DNA from: Corylus avellana | Taxonomy: Eukaryota; Streptophyta; Magnoliopsida; Fagales; Betulaceae | Reading direction: 5' to 3' | Assembly: GCF_901000735.1 (NCBI RefSeq) | Contig: NC_081546.1 | Location: 25,236,529-25,300,528 of the forward strand | Length of the DNA stretch: 64,000 nucleotides | In this document: in pieces, positions 56,277 to 64,000 of the stretch | Layout: each line of letters opens with the position of its first letter | Position numbering within the stretch: position 1 is the first letter of the stretch | Made by a program: the position numbers and the translations under genes | Notes under the pieces: model-generated | What the model saw: the letters and a program-made list of their open reading frames with translations, nothing else | Told to the model about the DNA's origin: nothing | The model's database searches: none

Positions 56277-57207
56277 TTATTTTGGCTTATAACAGCCTTT
56301 TCTCTCCAGACTGGCTGGTTTCTCAGATTTCAGATTGGCTTATAACATCCTTTGCTCTCCAGACTTCAAGAATGACCTCATAACGACTCTTGGCTCTCAG
56401 ATTTCAGACTGGCTTCATAACGGCTAGTTATTATTCAGATTTGCAGACTGGCTCATAACGGCTGGTTTCAAAACAACTGGTTCCTCCCCCTTTTCAAGAA
56501 TTTTCTCTGGATTACTATTCACCACTATTTGAAGATCACTGTGCTAAAGTACTGTTCACTTTTACTGTTGCTGCCGACACACTGTGCAAGATTACTATTA
56601 CTATTCATATTTTGTCTGCCGACACTACAGTGCCTACAGTTACTACCCTACATTGAGAACTTTTATTGTTCCAGATTGGCGCCGACCCTACAGTGCGCAT
56701 GCTTCTACTGTTTACTTTTGACCACAGACTACACAGTGCTGCGGAATCTACTTTTAACTATTTGCTCCATGATTGTATTTTATTTTACTGCTTGTAATTC
56801 GCCTATATAAGGCTCCCCTCTCCCCATTGTAAGGCAAAAGCTTATTACCCATTACTTCAGAAGCTCTCTAGCCCTTCCCCTGCTTTCATATTTCGATTTC
56901 TTCTTGTATCCCCTCTTCTTCTATCACTTACTTCAGTAAGTCCTATCACTTACTTTTGTAAGATATTTTATCAATATTACTTTCAAGTTTTGATTTCAGC
57001 TTCTCAACTAATTTTAATTTCAGTTCTTTAATCTTATTATACTATTGTCATTATCGCCTCATGGTTGGTTTTACTGCTTTGATTTAAATGTTCTTTTGCA
57101 TAACTATCACCTTCCCCTACTCCCTGCATTATTTTGCATACCGCGCTTCCTCTCCTCCGTTGTTGGATACTGCTCTTTCTCCCCCTCCCTTCCTCCCCCT
57201 CCATTGT
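56277..57207 (+). promoter_or_regulatory. Lineage Z intergenic region, promoter and leader
   Basis: CATAACGGCT-type units (56285-56465), ACTGTTC array (56520-56770), CTATATAAG (56803-56811), then leader with CTCCCCTCTCCCCATTGTAA and ACTTACTTCAGTAAGTCC. Nearly the same sequence as the lineage Y regions at 19254-19760 and 25290-25745. A T-rich segment and two GATGTACACACTGCTCTCTC repeats (57250-57330) follow the primer site. Confidence 0.75.
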
Positions 57208-57221
57208 TGGTATCAGAGCCA
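57208..57221 (+). promoter_or_regulatory. tRNA-Met primer-binding site, lineage Z
   Basis: TGGTATCAGAGCCA then TAAGAGTT, exact complement of initiator tRNA-Met 3' end and identical to lineage Y sites. Confidence 0.9.
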
Positions 57222-57369
57222 TAAGAGTTTGCGATCTCTTTGCTACCTTGATGTACACACTGCTCTCTCTTGACCTCCCTGTGTCTCGCTGTTGATCTTT
57301 GCTACCTTGATGTACACACTGCTCTCTCTTGACCTCCCTGTGTCTCGCCGTTGATCTTTCTGTCAAGTT

Positions 57370-57716
57370 CTGTTCAATGGCTTGACAGCAACTTGAACAT
57401 AACCAATATGTAAAAACTTGTAACCTTTGGCAAGAGAATCATTGACAATTTTTTTGTTAAACAAGGTAATAGTTTGATTATTACCTGATATGGCAAATGT
57501 TTGTTCAACAGTTTTGATAGAATATGAAATTTTAAAAGAAGAATTAAACCAAGAGGTAGTGTAAACATCCTTAGCGTCAAGCTTAGGGATGTTCCATTTA
57601 TCAAATTTAAAATCAGAATCACCTTCAACAGAAAAGTTTTCAAAATTAACCACGTCAGGTGGTAAACTGGAATTAGAACTAACAGAAGAATTAGATCTCC
57701 ACATTATGACACACAA
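57370..57716 (-). pseudogene. EPRV movement-protein N-terminus, lineage Y (Y5)
   Basis: MWRSNSSVSSNSSLPPDVVN, DKWNIPKLDAKDVYTTSWF and HIGYVQVAVKPLNRT, then it breaks at about 57370 against plus-strand leader. Opposite in orientation to the Z unit on its left. Confidence 0.85.
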
Positions 57717-58163
57717 ACTAAACTCAAAATTACTCGCTGGGCAAAGTCTTACAGGATCTCATCCTAGGTACTTACTCACAAGGAAAACTTCCTAAGCATG
57801 TACTTCCTAGACGCAAAACTATCCACACATAGCTTTGGACGCGAAACAGTTGAAACCAGAACTATTCACACATACCCTTGGCCAACACTCAGCACCTACT
57901 ACATGCCCTTCACATGCCAACCCAGGCTTTCCAACGGGACTTACAGGTTCGCAAACTGACAAGACGGGGTGGTGAACTACCGTTCCTTACAACAGTAACT
58001 GACGGGGTGGTGGACTACCGTTCCACAACTAGGAGCTCAACACAGAGAAAGGTCAAATAGGGAGTGAGTAAAGAGGAGAAGAACAAGACTATACTCAGGG
58101 GTTCAAGAGAGAGCAGGGTGTACATCAAGCAACAAAGAGATCGGAACTCTTATGGCTTTGATA
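57717..58163 (-). promoter_or_regulatory. Lineage Y leader with truncated primer-binding site (Y5)
   Basis: Minus-strand leader containing two copies of GACGGGGTGGTGxACTACCGT (57961-57985 and 57999-58023, plus-strand reading). It ends at the remnant TATCAAAGCCATAAG (58165-58151), where the sequence changes to plus-strand coat-protein coding DNA. The break falls inside the primer site. Confidence 0.75.
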
Positions 58164-59284
58164 TTGTTTCTTCCTCTGATTCTGATTATCACTCTGCTTC
58201 TGAAACTTCTGAAAATTGTGTTAAAATTGGTTGTGCTGAATCTTGCTGCAATCCAAAAACTTGTTCTATTCTGACCAAATCAGAAGAACAAGAAGATTTA
58301 CTTCTTACCCTGATTTCAAAAATTGATAATCCTGATTTAAAAGAAGAGTATCTTAAAAAACTTAAGAAACTCATGACTAAAGAATTTGAAAAACCTATTG
58401 GCACTAAAATCTCTCTTGAAGATACCCTGAAACGATTTTCACAACAAAAATCTAAGGTAGTTACTATCTCAGACTTGCAACATGAGATTAGTATCATCAA
58501 GAAAGATATTGTTAACTTGCAAATTGCCTTGCAAAATGTTAATACTGAAAACAAAGATTTACAACAAAAGCTTTTGCTTTTAAATCTTAACGAATGTTTT
58601 CCAGGAACTATTTCGGATAACGGAACAACTGAGCATGATGATGAAGCTGAATCCAGCTATAAACCTCTTTCTAATAATGTTAAGATTGTCTGTATTATTA
58701 ATAAAATTGTTCCTCCCAGATGGTATTCAAAAGTCCGAATTACCATTTCTCTTGATTATGCTTTTGATGTCTTTGCTTTAATTGATTCTGGTTCTTATTT
58801 GAATTACATTCAAGAAGGATTTATTCCAAGTAAATATTTTGAAAAATCCACTCAGAAATTGGACTCTGCAAGTGGAAATAAATTGCACATTGATTATGAA
58901 TTAAATAATGCTTATGTTTGCCAAAAAAATATTCATTTTCATATTCCTGCTGTTCTTGTCAAAAATATGAGCAAAAGGGTAATTCTTATGATGCCTTTTC
59001 TTGCTTTGCTTTATCCATTCTCTGTTGACGAGATTGGTGTTTCAACTGTTAAATTTGGTGTTAATATTCAAATACATTTTGCTTCCAAATTTGAAATTGA
59101 TATTAATGGATTGGACATTAAGTTTAAACAGTCTCCAGATCTAGAGTTAGATAAGGATCCTGTTCCCATTAGAATTTTGTTTTGCCTGAACACCCCCTTG
59201 ACGGTTGTATTTTCCCAAAATTCTTTGTTCATACCTATCCCCAGCACATGGCGCATATTATTATTTCTGGTTTGCAAAAAATAA
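58164..59284 (+). pseudogene. EPRV ORF1 C-terminal part, lineage Y (Y3): spacer, coiled coil, protease
   Basis: One open frame, extended upstream into antisense leader to 58064. SDYHSASETSENCVKIGCAE, LLLTLISKIDNPDLKEEYLK and TISDLQHEISIIKKDIVNLQ form the coiled coil. The protease has ALIDSGSYLNYIQEG with DSG intact, and VLVKNMSKRVILMMPF, in which the ILG glycine is Met. It ends NSLFIPIPSTWRIL at 59284; ORF2 starts 87 bases later, again with no RT. Confidence 0.9.
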
Positions 59285-59370
59285 TTTTGACATTATTTTG
59301 CATATATTTTATTAAAATTTTAACCATTTTGGTTCTAATTACTTTCCTTATGAATTTTTGCAGTGCCACA

Positions 59371-60353
59371 ATGGCAAGCAAAAAGGATAAAGAGAAAGTC
59401 GATTCCAAGGCTCTGACCTTAAAATCAGAGTCTCCCCTTGCTTCTTATTTGCCTATTTCTTCTGTTGCCATAACCAACAGATTTTCTCCCTTCTATCCTG
59501 ATTCTCAAATGTCATATTCCAGCACCCTTGCTTCCTCATATGATCCCTTCTCAGATAGATCAAGAAATCCTTTCATCAAGTATGATAAAACGTCTGCCTA
59601 TATGACCCTCCCCTATTCTCAGAATTTATTCTTTGTCGAATTAAATCGTTCTTCTATTTCCAAATCTGCCGGAGATATGTCGATGCCTGGTTTAAATTTT
59701 TGCTTTATCAAACCTCGAATTTTGACAAAAATTTCTCCGGTATCCTTCCTCTTTGGTTCTCTAGATGGTGGAACCAATTTGGCCTTCTCCCTGATATTCT
59801 CCCTCTCCAACTAGTTGAAGCCTTCCAAATATTCAAGAACAACTACAAAGTTGATTCTTATGGTTCTAAGTTTTCAACTATGCTTCATTTTGTCAAAAAA
59901 TTCAAAATTCCATGGATTATGAAATGGCAATATCACCTTTCAGAAGACAAGATCCAACGGCAGTGGTTTGTCAAATGGTGGGATAAATGCTCACTAGTTG
60001 ATTCCATTGTCATATCTGTCAAAGAAATGTCTCAAGCCCCCAAGGCCCCTACTTTGCCACTAACGGCTAAATCCCCACTCTTGATTACTCCCAACATCTT
60101 CTCCTCTCCTAAAGAAGAAAAGGACTTATCACCTGTTTCTTCCCCTTCTGCCTCATCAGATTCTTCTAAGCAGAAATCTTCTAAGAAGAAAGAGAAAAAA
60201 GAGAAGATTTTGGCACTCCTTGCTTCCCTGGATGACTCCGATGATGAAGATGAAGAAAAATCTAAACCATCATCCGAAAAGCTCATTCAGGTTCCCCCGT
60301 ATTATGAAGACACACAAGAATATTATCCCTACCCAGGGATAGTAGACTTGTGA
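59371..60353 (+). pseudogene. EPRV ORF2, lineage Y (Y3), internal deletion
   Basis: MASKKDKEKVDSKALTL after TTTTTGCAGTGCCACA. Open through SAYMTLPYSQNLFFVELNRS to KSAGDM, where the middle (FHWIPEHP to YDYVE) is deleted and the frame changes at about 59680. It resumes RWWNQFGLLPDILPLQLVEA and runs without stop through KWWDKCSLVDSIVISVKEM and KQKSSKKKEKKEKILALLAS to YYPYPGIVDL at 60353. Unknown function. Confidence 0.85.
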
Positions 60354-60781
60354 ACCAATAGCCTCATAACGGCTAAATTGTTCAAGATTTGCGGACTAGC
60401 TCATTAACGGCTAACCTGGTTTCTCCCTTCTCCATTTGATCTTCAACGGATCTCTGTTGGTTACTATTTACTAATCTTCGACGGATCACTGTTCATCGCT
60501 ATTTGAAATTACTGTGCAAACCATTGTTCACTTTTACTGTTCTTTGTCATGGACGACACTGTACAGGATTACTGTTTAAAAGCACTATTCACTGTTCAAG
60601 ATTTGTCTGCTGACACTACAGTGCCAACAGCTACTGTTCCAAATTGGCTACTTTCACTGTTCCAGATTGGCGCCGAACGTGCCTTTACTGTTCACTTGTA
60701 ACCGCATTAACGCGGCATCTACTTTTACTATTTGGTTCATGATTGTATTTTGTTTTATTAGATGTAATTGGCCTATATAAC
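60354..60781 (+). promoter_or_regulatory. Y3 intergenic region and promoter
   Basis: CATAACGGCT and TTAACGGCTA (60364-60415), ACTGTTC motifs (60440-60690), CTATATAAC (60773-60781) followed by GGGCTCCCCTCCCCCATTGTAA. Leader continues to 61158 and stops at the (TA)n tract before reaching the primer site. Confidence 0.65.
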
Positions 60782-61158
60782 GGGCTCCCCTCCCCCATTG
60801 TAAGGCAGAAGCAATTTACCAGAGACCTTCATCCTCTGAAGCTCCTTTGCTCTCTAGCCATTCCCCTGTTCTTGTATCCTCTCCCCCTCTATCCCTTACT
60901 TCTGTATGTACTAACACTTACTGTTGTCAGCTTATCTAATTTGTAACAATTAATCTTTAACGATTTCAGCTTATATACCAAGCTTTGTTTATCCAGCTTC
61001 TCAACTATCTTTAATTTCAGTTATTTATTTTGTTTATACAACTGTCATTACCGCCTAATGGCTGGTTTTACTGCTTTGTTTTAAAATTATCTTATTGCAT
61101 GTACATCACTCTCCCCTACACCCTGCATCTTTATGCATACTGCGCTTCCCCCTCCTTT

Positions 61159-61184
61159 TATATATATATATATATATATATATA
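61159..61184. repeat. (TA)n tract at head-to-head leader joint
   Basis: Plus-strand leader on the left (to GCGCTTCCCCCTCCTTT) and minus-strand leader on the right (ACAACAGTAACTGACGGGG). The left breakpoint is about 20 nt short of the expected primer site. Confidence 0.85.
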
Positions 61185-61700
61185 ATACAACAGTAACTGA
61201 CGGGGTGGGGGACTACCGTCTAATACCTAAGATCTCGACACAAAGAAAGGTTAACAGGGGGGAGGGGAGCCCGTTAAATAGGTCGATTACATTGCATAAA
61301 ACAAAATACCATCATGAACAGAACAGTGAAAGCATATGCCGCGTCAGTGCGGTCACATGTGAACAGTAGAGGCACGTCTGGCGCCAATCTGGAACAGTAA
61401 AAGTAACCAATCTTGAACAGTTGTTGTCGGCACAGTAGTGTCGGCAGACAAATCTTGAATAGTGAAGTGAACAGTGCTTCTGAACAGTAATTTTGCACAG
61501 TGTCGTCCGGACAATGAATAGTAAAAGTGAACAGTTATTTTGCACATTAACTTCCAAACATGATGAACAGTGACCCGTTGAAGATCACAAATTTTCTTTG
61601 CTGTCGTTAGGGACAGTGAACTGAAAACGAACCGTCAATGGAATGGTAGCAGTTCTTTTTCTTGAGAACATTGTGGTCGTTAAGGACCAATCAAGAGCCG
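61185..61700 (-). promoter_or_regulatory. Lineage Y promoter and intergenic region, minus strand (Y6)
   Basis: Short leader piece (61185-61260), TATTTAACGGG at about 61281-61271 in place of CTATATAACGG, ACTGTTC array (61575-61310), and an intergenic stretch without clear AACGG units except near 61700 and 61625. Left arm of the large inverted repeat. Confidence 0.6.
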
Positions 61701-61712
61701 TTATGAGGCTTT

Positions 61713-62092
61713 TCACAAGTCTTCAATCCCTGGGTAAGGATAGTATTCTTGTATATCTTCATAGTAAGGGTTCTGGAGGGACTTATGGATGGGCTTCTGG
61801 GACGATGCAGATTTTTCATCTTCTTCGTCGTTGTCAGAATCATATATGTGCAAGGGATAGAAAATCCGTTAAGGGATTTTGCGACAGAGGGATGGTTATC
61901 CCATTCCTTTTCAGTGATAATCCGTTTGAAATAGACACTATGATAAAGTATCTTCTGTGGATTATTCCTATCAGGAATAGATTTGAAGGAGACAGAATCA
62001 GTCTACTTTAAGACAGCAGAATAGAAAGCCAAATTTTTCTGAGGATGTTCAGGGATCCAATGAAAATTTGGAGGAAAATAGGAGAAGGGCAA
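61713..62092 (-). pseudogene. EPRV ORF2 pieces, lineage Y, minus strand (Y6)
   Basis: Acidic ORF2 end (NPYYEDIQEYYPYPGIED type, stop at 61713) up to about 61850, then a jump to the middle of ORF2 (FHWIPEHPQKNLAFYSAVLK region, 62080-61860). The C-terminal third is deleted. It ends at the palindrome centre at 62098. Confidence 0.75.
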
Positions 62093-62102
62093 TATCTCCG
62101 GC

Positions 62103-62797
62103 AGATATTGCCCTTCACACGTGACCAAACCTCTGTCTTTGATCATTCCTTGTTTGTTAATTTTGACAAGAATTTTACCAGCATCCTTCCCCTCTGGTTC
62201 TCCAGGTGGTGGAACCAATTTGGCCTTCTTCCTGACATTCTCCCTCTCCAATTAGTTGAAGCTTTCAATTCATTCAAGAACAACTACAAAGTTGATTCTT
62301 ATGGCTCTAAGTTTCCACCTATGCTTTATTTTGTCATTAAATACAAAATTCCATGGATTCTGAAATGGAAATATCACATTTCAGAAGACAAGATCCAACG
62401 ACAATGGTTTATCAAATGGTGGGATAAATGCTCACTAGTTGATGACATTGTTATCTCTGTCAAAAATATGTCTTAGGCCCTCAAGGCACCTGCTTTGCTA
62501 CTAACGGCTAAATCCCCACTACTTATTACTCCCAGCATATTTTCCTCACCAAAAGAAGAAAAGGAAATATCCCCTGTTTCTTCCCCTTCCACTGCATCTA
62601 GTTCTTCCAAGAAGAAATCTTCCTCTAAAAAAGAGAAGATTAAAGCCCTTCTTGCTGCCCTTGAAGATGATTCTGACAACGACGAAGAAGACGAAAAATT
62701 TGCATCGTCCCACAAGCCCATCCAGAAGTCCCTCCAGAACCCCTACTATGAAGATACACAAGAATACTATCCTTACCCAGGGATTGAAGACTTGTGA
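62103..62797 (+). pseudogene. EPRV ORF2 C-terminal half, lineage Y, plus strand
   Basis: DHSLFVNFDKNFTSILPLWF, RWWNQFGLLPDILPLQLVEA, KYKIPWILKWKYHISEDKIQ, one stop after VKNMS (62474-62476), then KKKSSSKKEKIKALLAALED and QEYYPYPGIEDL with stop at 62797. Very like Y3, with a single nonsense codon, so one of the younger-looking ORF2 ends. Confidence 0.85.
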
Positions 62798-63605
62798 AAA
62801 GCCTCATAACAGCTTTTGATTGGTCCCTAACGACCACAATGTTCTCAAGAAAAAGAACCGCTACCATTTCACTGACGGTTCGTTCTCAGTTCACTGTCCC
62901 TAACAACAGCAAAGAAAATTTGTGATCTTCAACGAGTCACTGTTCATCATGTTTTGAAGTTACTGTGCAAAATCACTGTTCACTTTTATTGTTCATTGTC
63001 CGGACGACACTGTGCAGAAGTACTGTTCAGAAGCACTGTTCACTTCACTATTCAAGATTTGTCTGCCGACACTACAGTGCCGACAGCAACTGTTCAAGAT
63101 TGGTTACTTTTACTATTCTAGATTGGCGCCAGACGTACCTCTACTGTTCACATGTAACCGCACTGGCGCGGAATATGCTTTCACTGTTATGTTCATGATT
63201 GTATTTTGTTGTATGCAATGTAATCGGCCTATGTAACAGGCTCCCCTCTCCCATTGTAAGGCAGAGGTTTTCCAGAGGTTATCAGAGATTCCAAAGCTCT
63301 TCCTCAGAAACTTTCTTGCCATTCCCCTATCATTTCTTCTTCTCTGTCACTTACTTCAGTAAGTCCTAACACTTACTCTTGTAAGCTTTGTCTAAAAATC
63401 TGTAACGATTTTAAGCTTTTTAACAAAGCTTTGTTTATCTTATCAACTGTCTTTAATTTCAGTTTTATATCTTGATTTATCAACTGTCATTACCGCCTTC
63501 TTGGACGGTTTTACGGCTTTGATTTAAATTATCTTATTACATGTACATCACTATCTCCTATCCCCTGCATCTATATGCATACTGCGCTTCCTCCCCCTCC
63601 CTTGT
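62798..63605 (+). promoter_or_regulatory. Lineage Y promoter and leader, plus strand
   Basis: ACTGTTC array (62938-63190), TATA position altered to CTATGTAAC (63231-63240), CTCCCCTCTCCCATTGTAAGG and ACTTACTTCAGTAAGTCC leader motifs, continuing to the primer site. Arm 2 of the inverted repeat ends near the TATA region. Confidence 0.65.
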
Positions 63606-63619
63606 TGGTATCAGAGCTA
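63606..63619 (+). promoter_or_regulatory. tRNA-Met primer-binding site, one mismatch
   Basis: TGGTATCAGAGCTA then TAAGAGTT. Thirteen of fourteen bases match. Viral leader ends about 25 bases later (63645), where minus-strand intergenic DNA begins. Confidence 0.85.
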
Positions 63620-63740
63620 TAAGAGTTGCGATCTCTTTGCTTATCCCTTGAGAACATAATGGTCGTTAGGGACCAATCAAGAGCCGTTAAGAGGCCTTTC
63701 ACCAGTCTTCATAGGAACCAACCGTTAATGGATTGTCTAA

Positions 63741-64000
63741 TTATTCTTCGTCATCAGCAACAGAACCAATAGATTCAAGGTAAGTCTGAATCCATTGTTT
63801 CTTCTTGGAATAATATTTAGGAACTGGTGGTGGAGGAGATGCTATGACTGGCATAGCGGCAGCAACCCTGTGGGTCATCAATTCAACTTTCTTGACAATG
63901 GGTTCAATCTTGGGGGACATTTCCCAAGTTTTACATTGGAACCAATGTCTTTCAATCTTTTCATCATTCCTGACATACTTCCATTTTAGGAACCAAGGAA
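63741..64000 (-). pseudogene. EPRV ORF2 C-terminus, lineage Z, cut by window edge
   Basis: Minus strand: NDEKIERHWFQCKTWEMSP, a Pro-rich run and KKKQWIQTYLESIGSVADDE, stop at 63743-63741. Open over the whole visible part. It belongs to Z by its KKQWI end; the intergenic DNA after it (63740-63646) is again of the Y/Z common type. Confidence 0.85.

Larger units (their letters stand above)
61268..63250. repeat. Large inverted repeat of lineage Y DNA with snap-back palindrome
   Basis: Arm 1 61268-61845 (minus) and arm 2 about 62655-63250 (plus) are near-identical reverse complements covering the ORF2 end, intergenic region and promoter. Between them a second, perfect 13-bp palindrome AAGGGCAATATCT / AGATATTGCCCTT (62085-62097 and 62103-62115, 5-bp spacer) marks the strand switch. 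Confidence 0.85.

Overview
The window is nuclear DNA of a flowering plant, most likely a dicot: it is AT-rich, has spliced gene fragments (SEC10, F-box, MYB/SANT-like), CACTA and Ty3/gypsy transposons, and it is dominated by endogenous pararetroviruses (EPRVs, family Caulimoviridae, florendovirus-like). I see no intact host gene. Nearly every coding stretch is a broken copy of a mobile or viral element. One 100-N assembly gap lies at 12530-12629.

Three EPRV lineages can be separated by their proteins; I call them X, Y and Z. X is the classical form: movement protein (MP), coat protein (CP) with a zinc knuckle, aspartic protease (PR), reverse transcriptase (RT) and RNase H (RH) in ORF1, then ORF2 of unknown function. 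Its best copy (5345-17295, minus strand) is about 7.7 kb once a nested CACTA element is subtracted. Y has MP, CP and PR, but ORF2 follows directly: RT and RH are absent in all three copies that span this point (18934-25298, 26172-32315, 58164-60781). Its unit length is about 6.8 kb. Z is seen as RT/RH pieces and a different ORF2, but carries the same intergenic, promoter and primer-binding region as Y. A Y (RT-less) plus Z (RT-bearing) pair with a common region looks like a helper-dependent or bipartite pararetrovirus, and is the most interesting system here.

Layout. 1-690: edge of a CACTA transposase gene. 690-1455: plus-strand X coat-protein piece with a MITE. 1455-18900: tandem, minus-strand X copies; the best one is split by a 3.6-kb CACTA element (11742-15325, TSD TAT) that carries four exons of the host exocyst gene SEC10. 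A palindromic X rearrangement lies at 17134-18655. 18906-34447: minus-strand Y copies with one Z ORF2 tail, bounded by (TA)n tracts. 34448-47188: non-viral DNA with a roughly 3-kb tandem duplication (34659-37813 and 44473-47188) around a second CACTA element. 47189-47660: a TGACGTG-rich repeat. 47683-52671: a 5' part of a minus-strand Ty3/gypsy element (LTR, tRNA-Asp primer site, gag, extra ORF). 52672-64000: a scrambled mosaic of X, Z and Y pieces in both orientations, including an F-box gene fragment and a large inverted repeat.

How the parts relate: in each EPRV a TATA box and an array of ACTGTTC motifs lie upstream of a leader with a tRNA-Met primer-binding site, followed by ORF1 and ORF2. 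ORF2 is preceded in nearly all copies by a splice-acceptor-like TTTTTGCAG. Many virus/(TA)n or virus/virus joints fall close to the primer-binding site, as expected if linear or nicked viral DNA integrated there. Frameshifts, stops and deletions in every copy point to old, inactive integrations.
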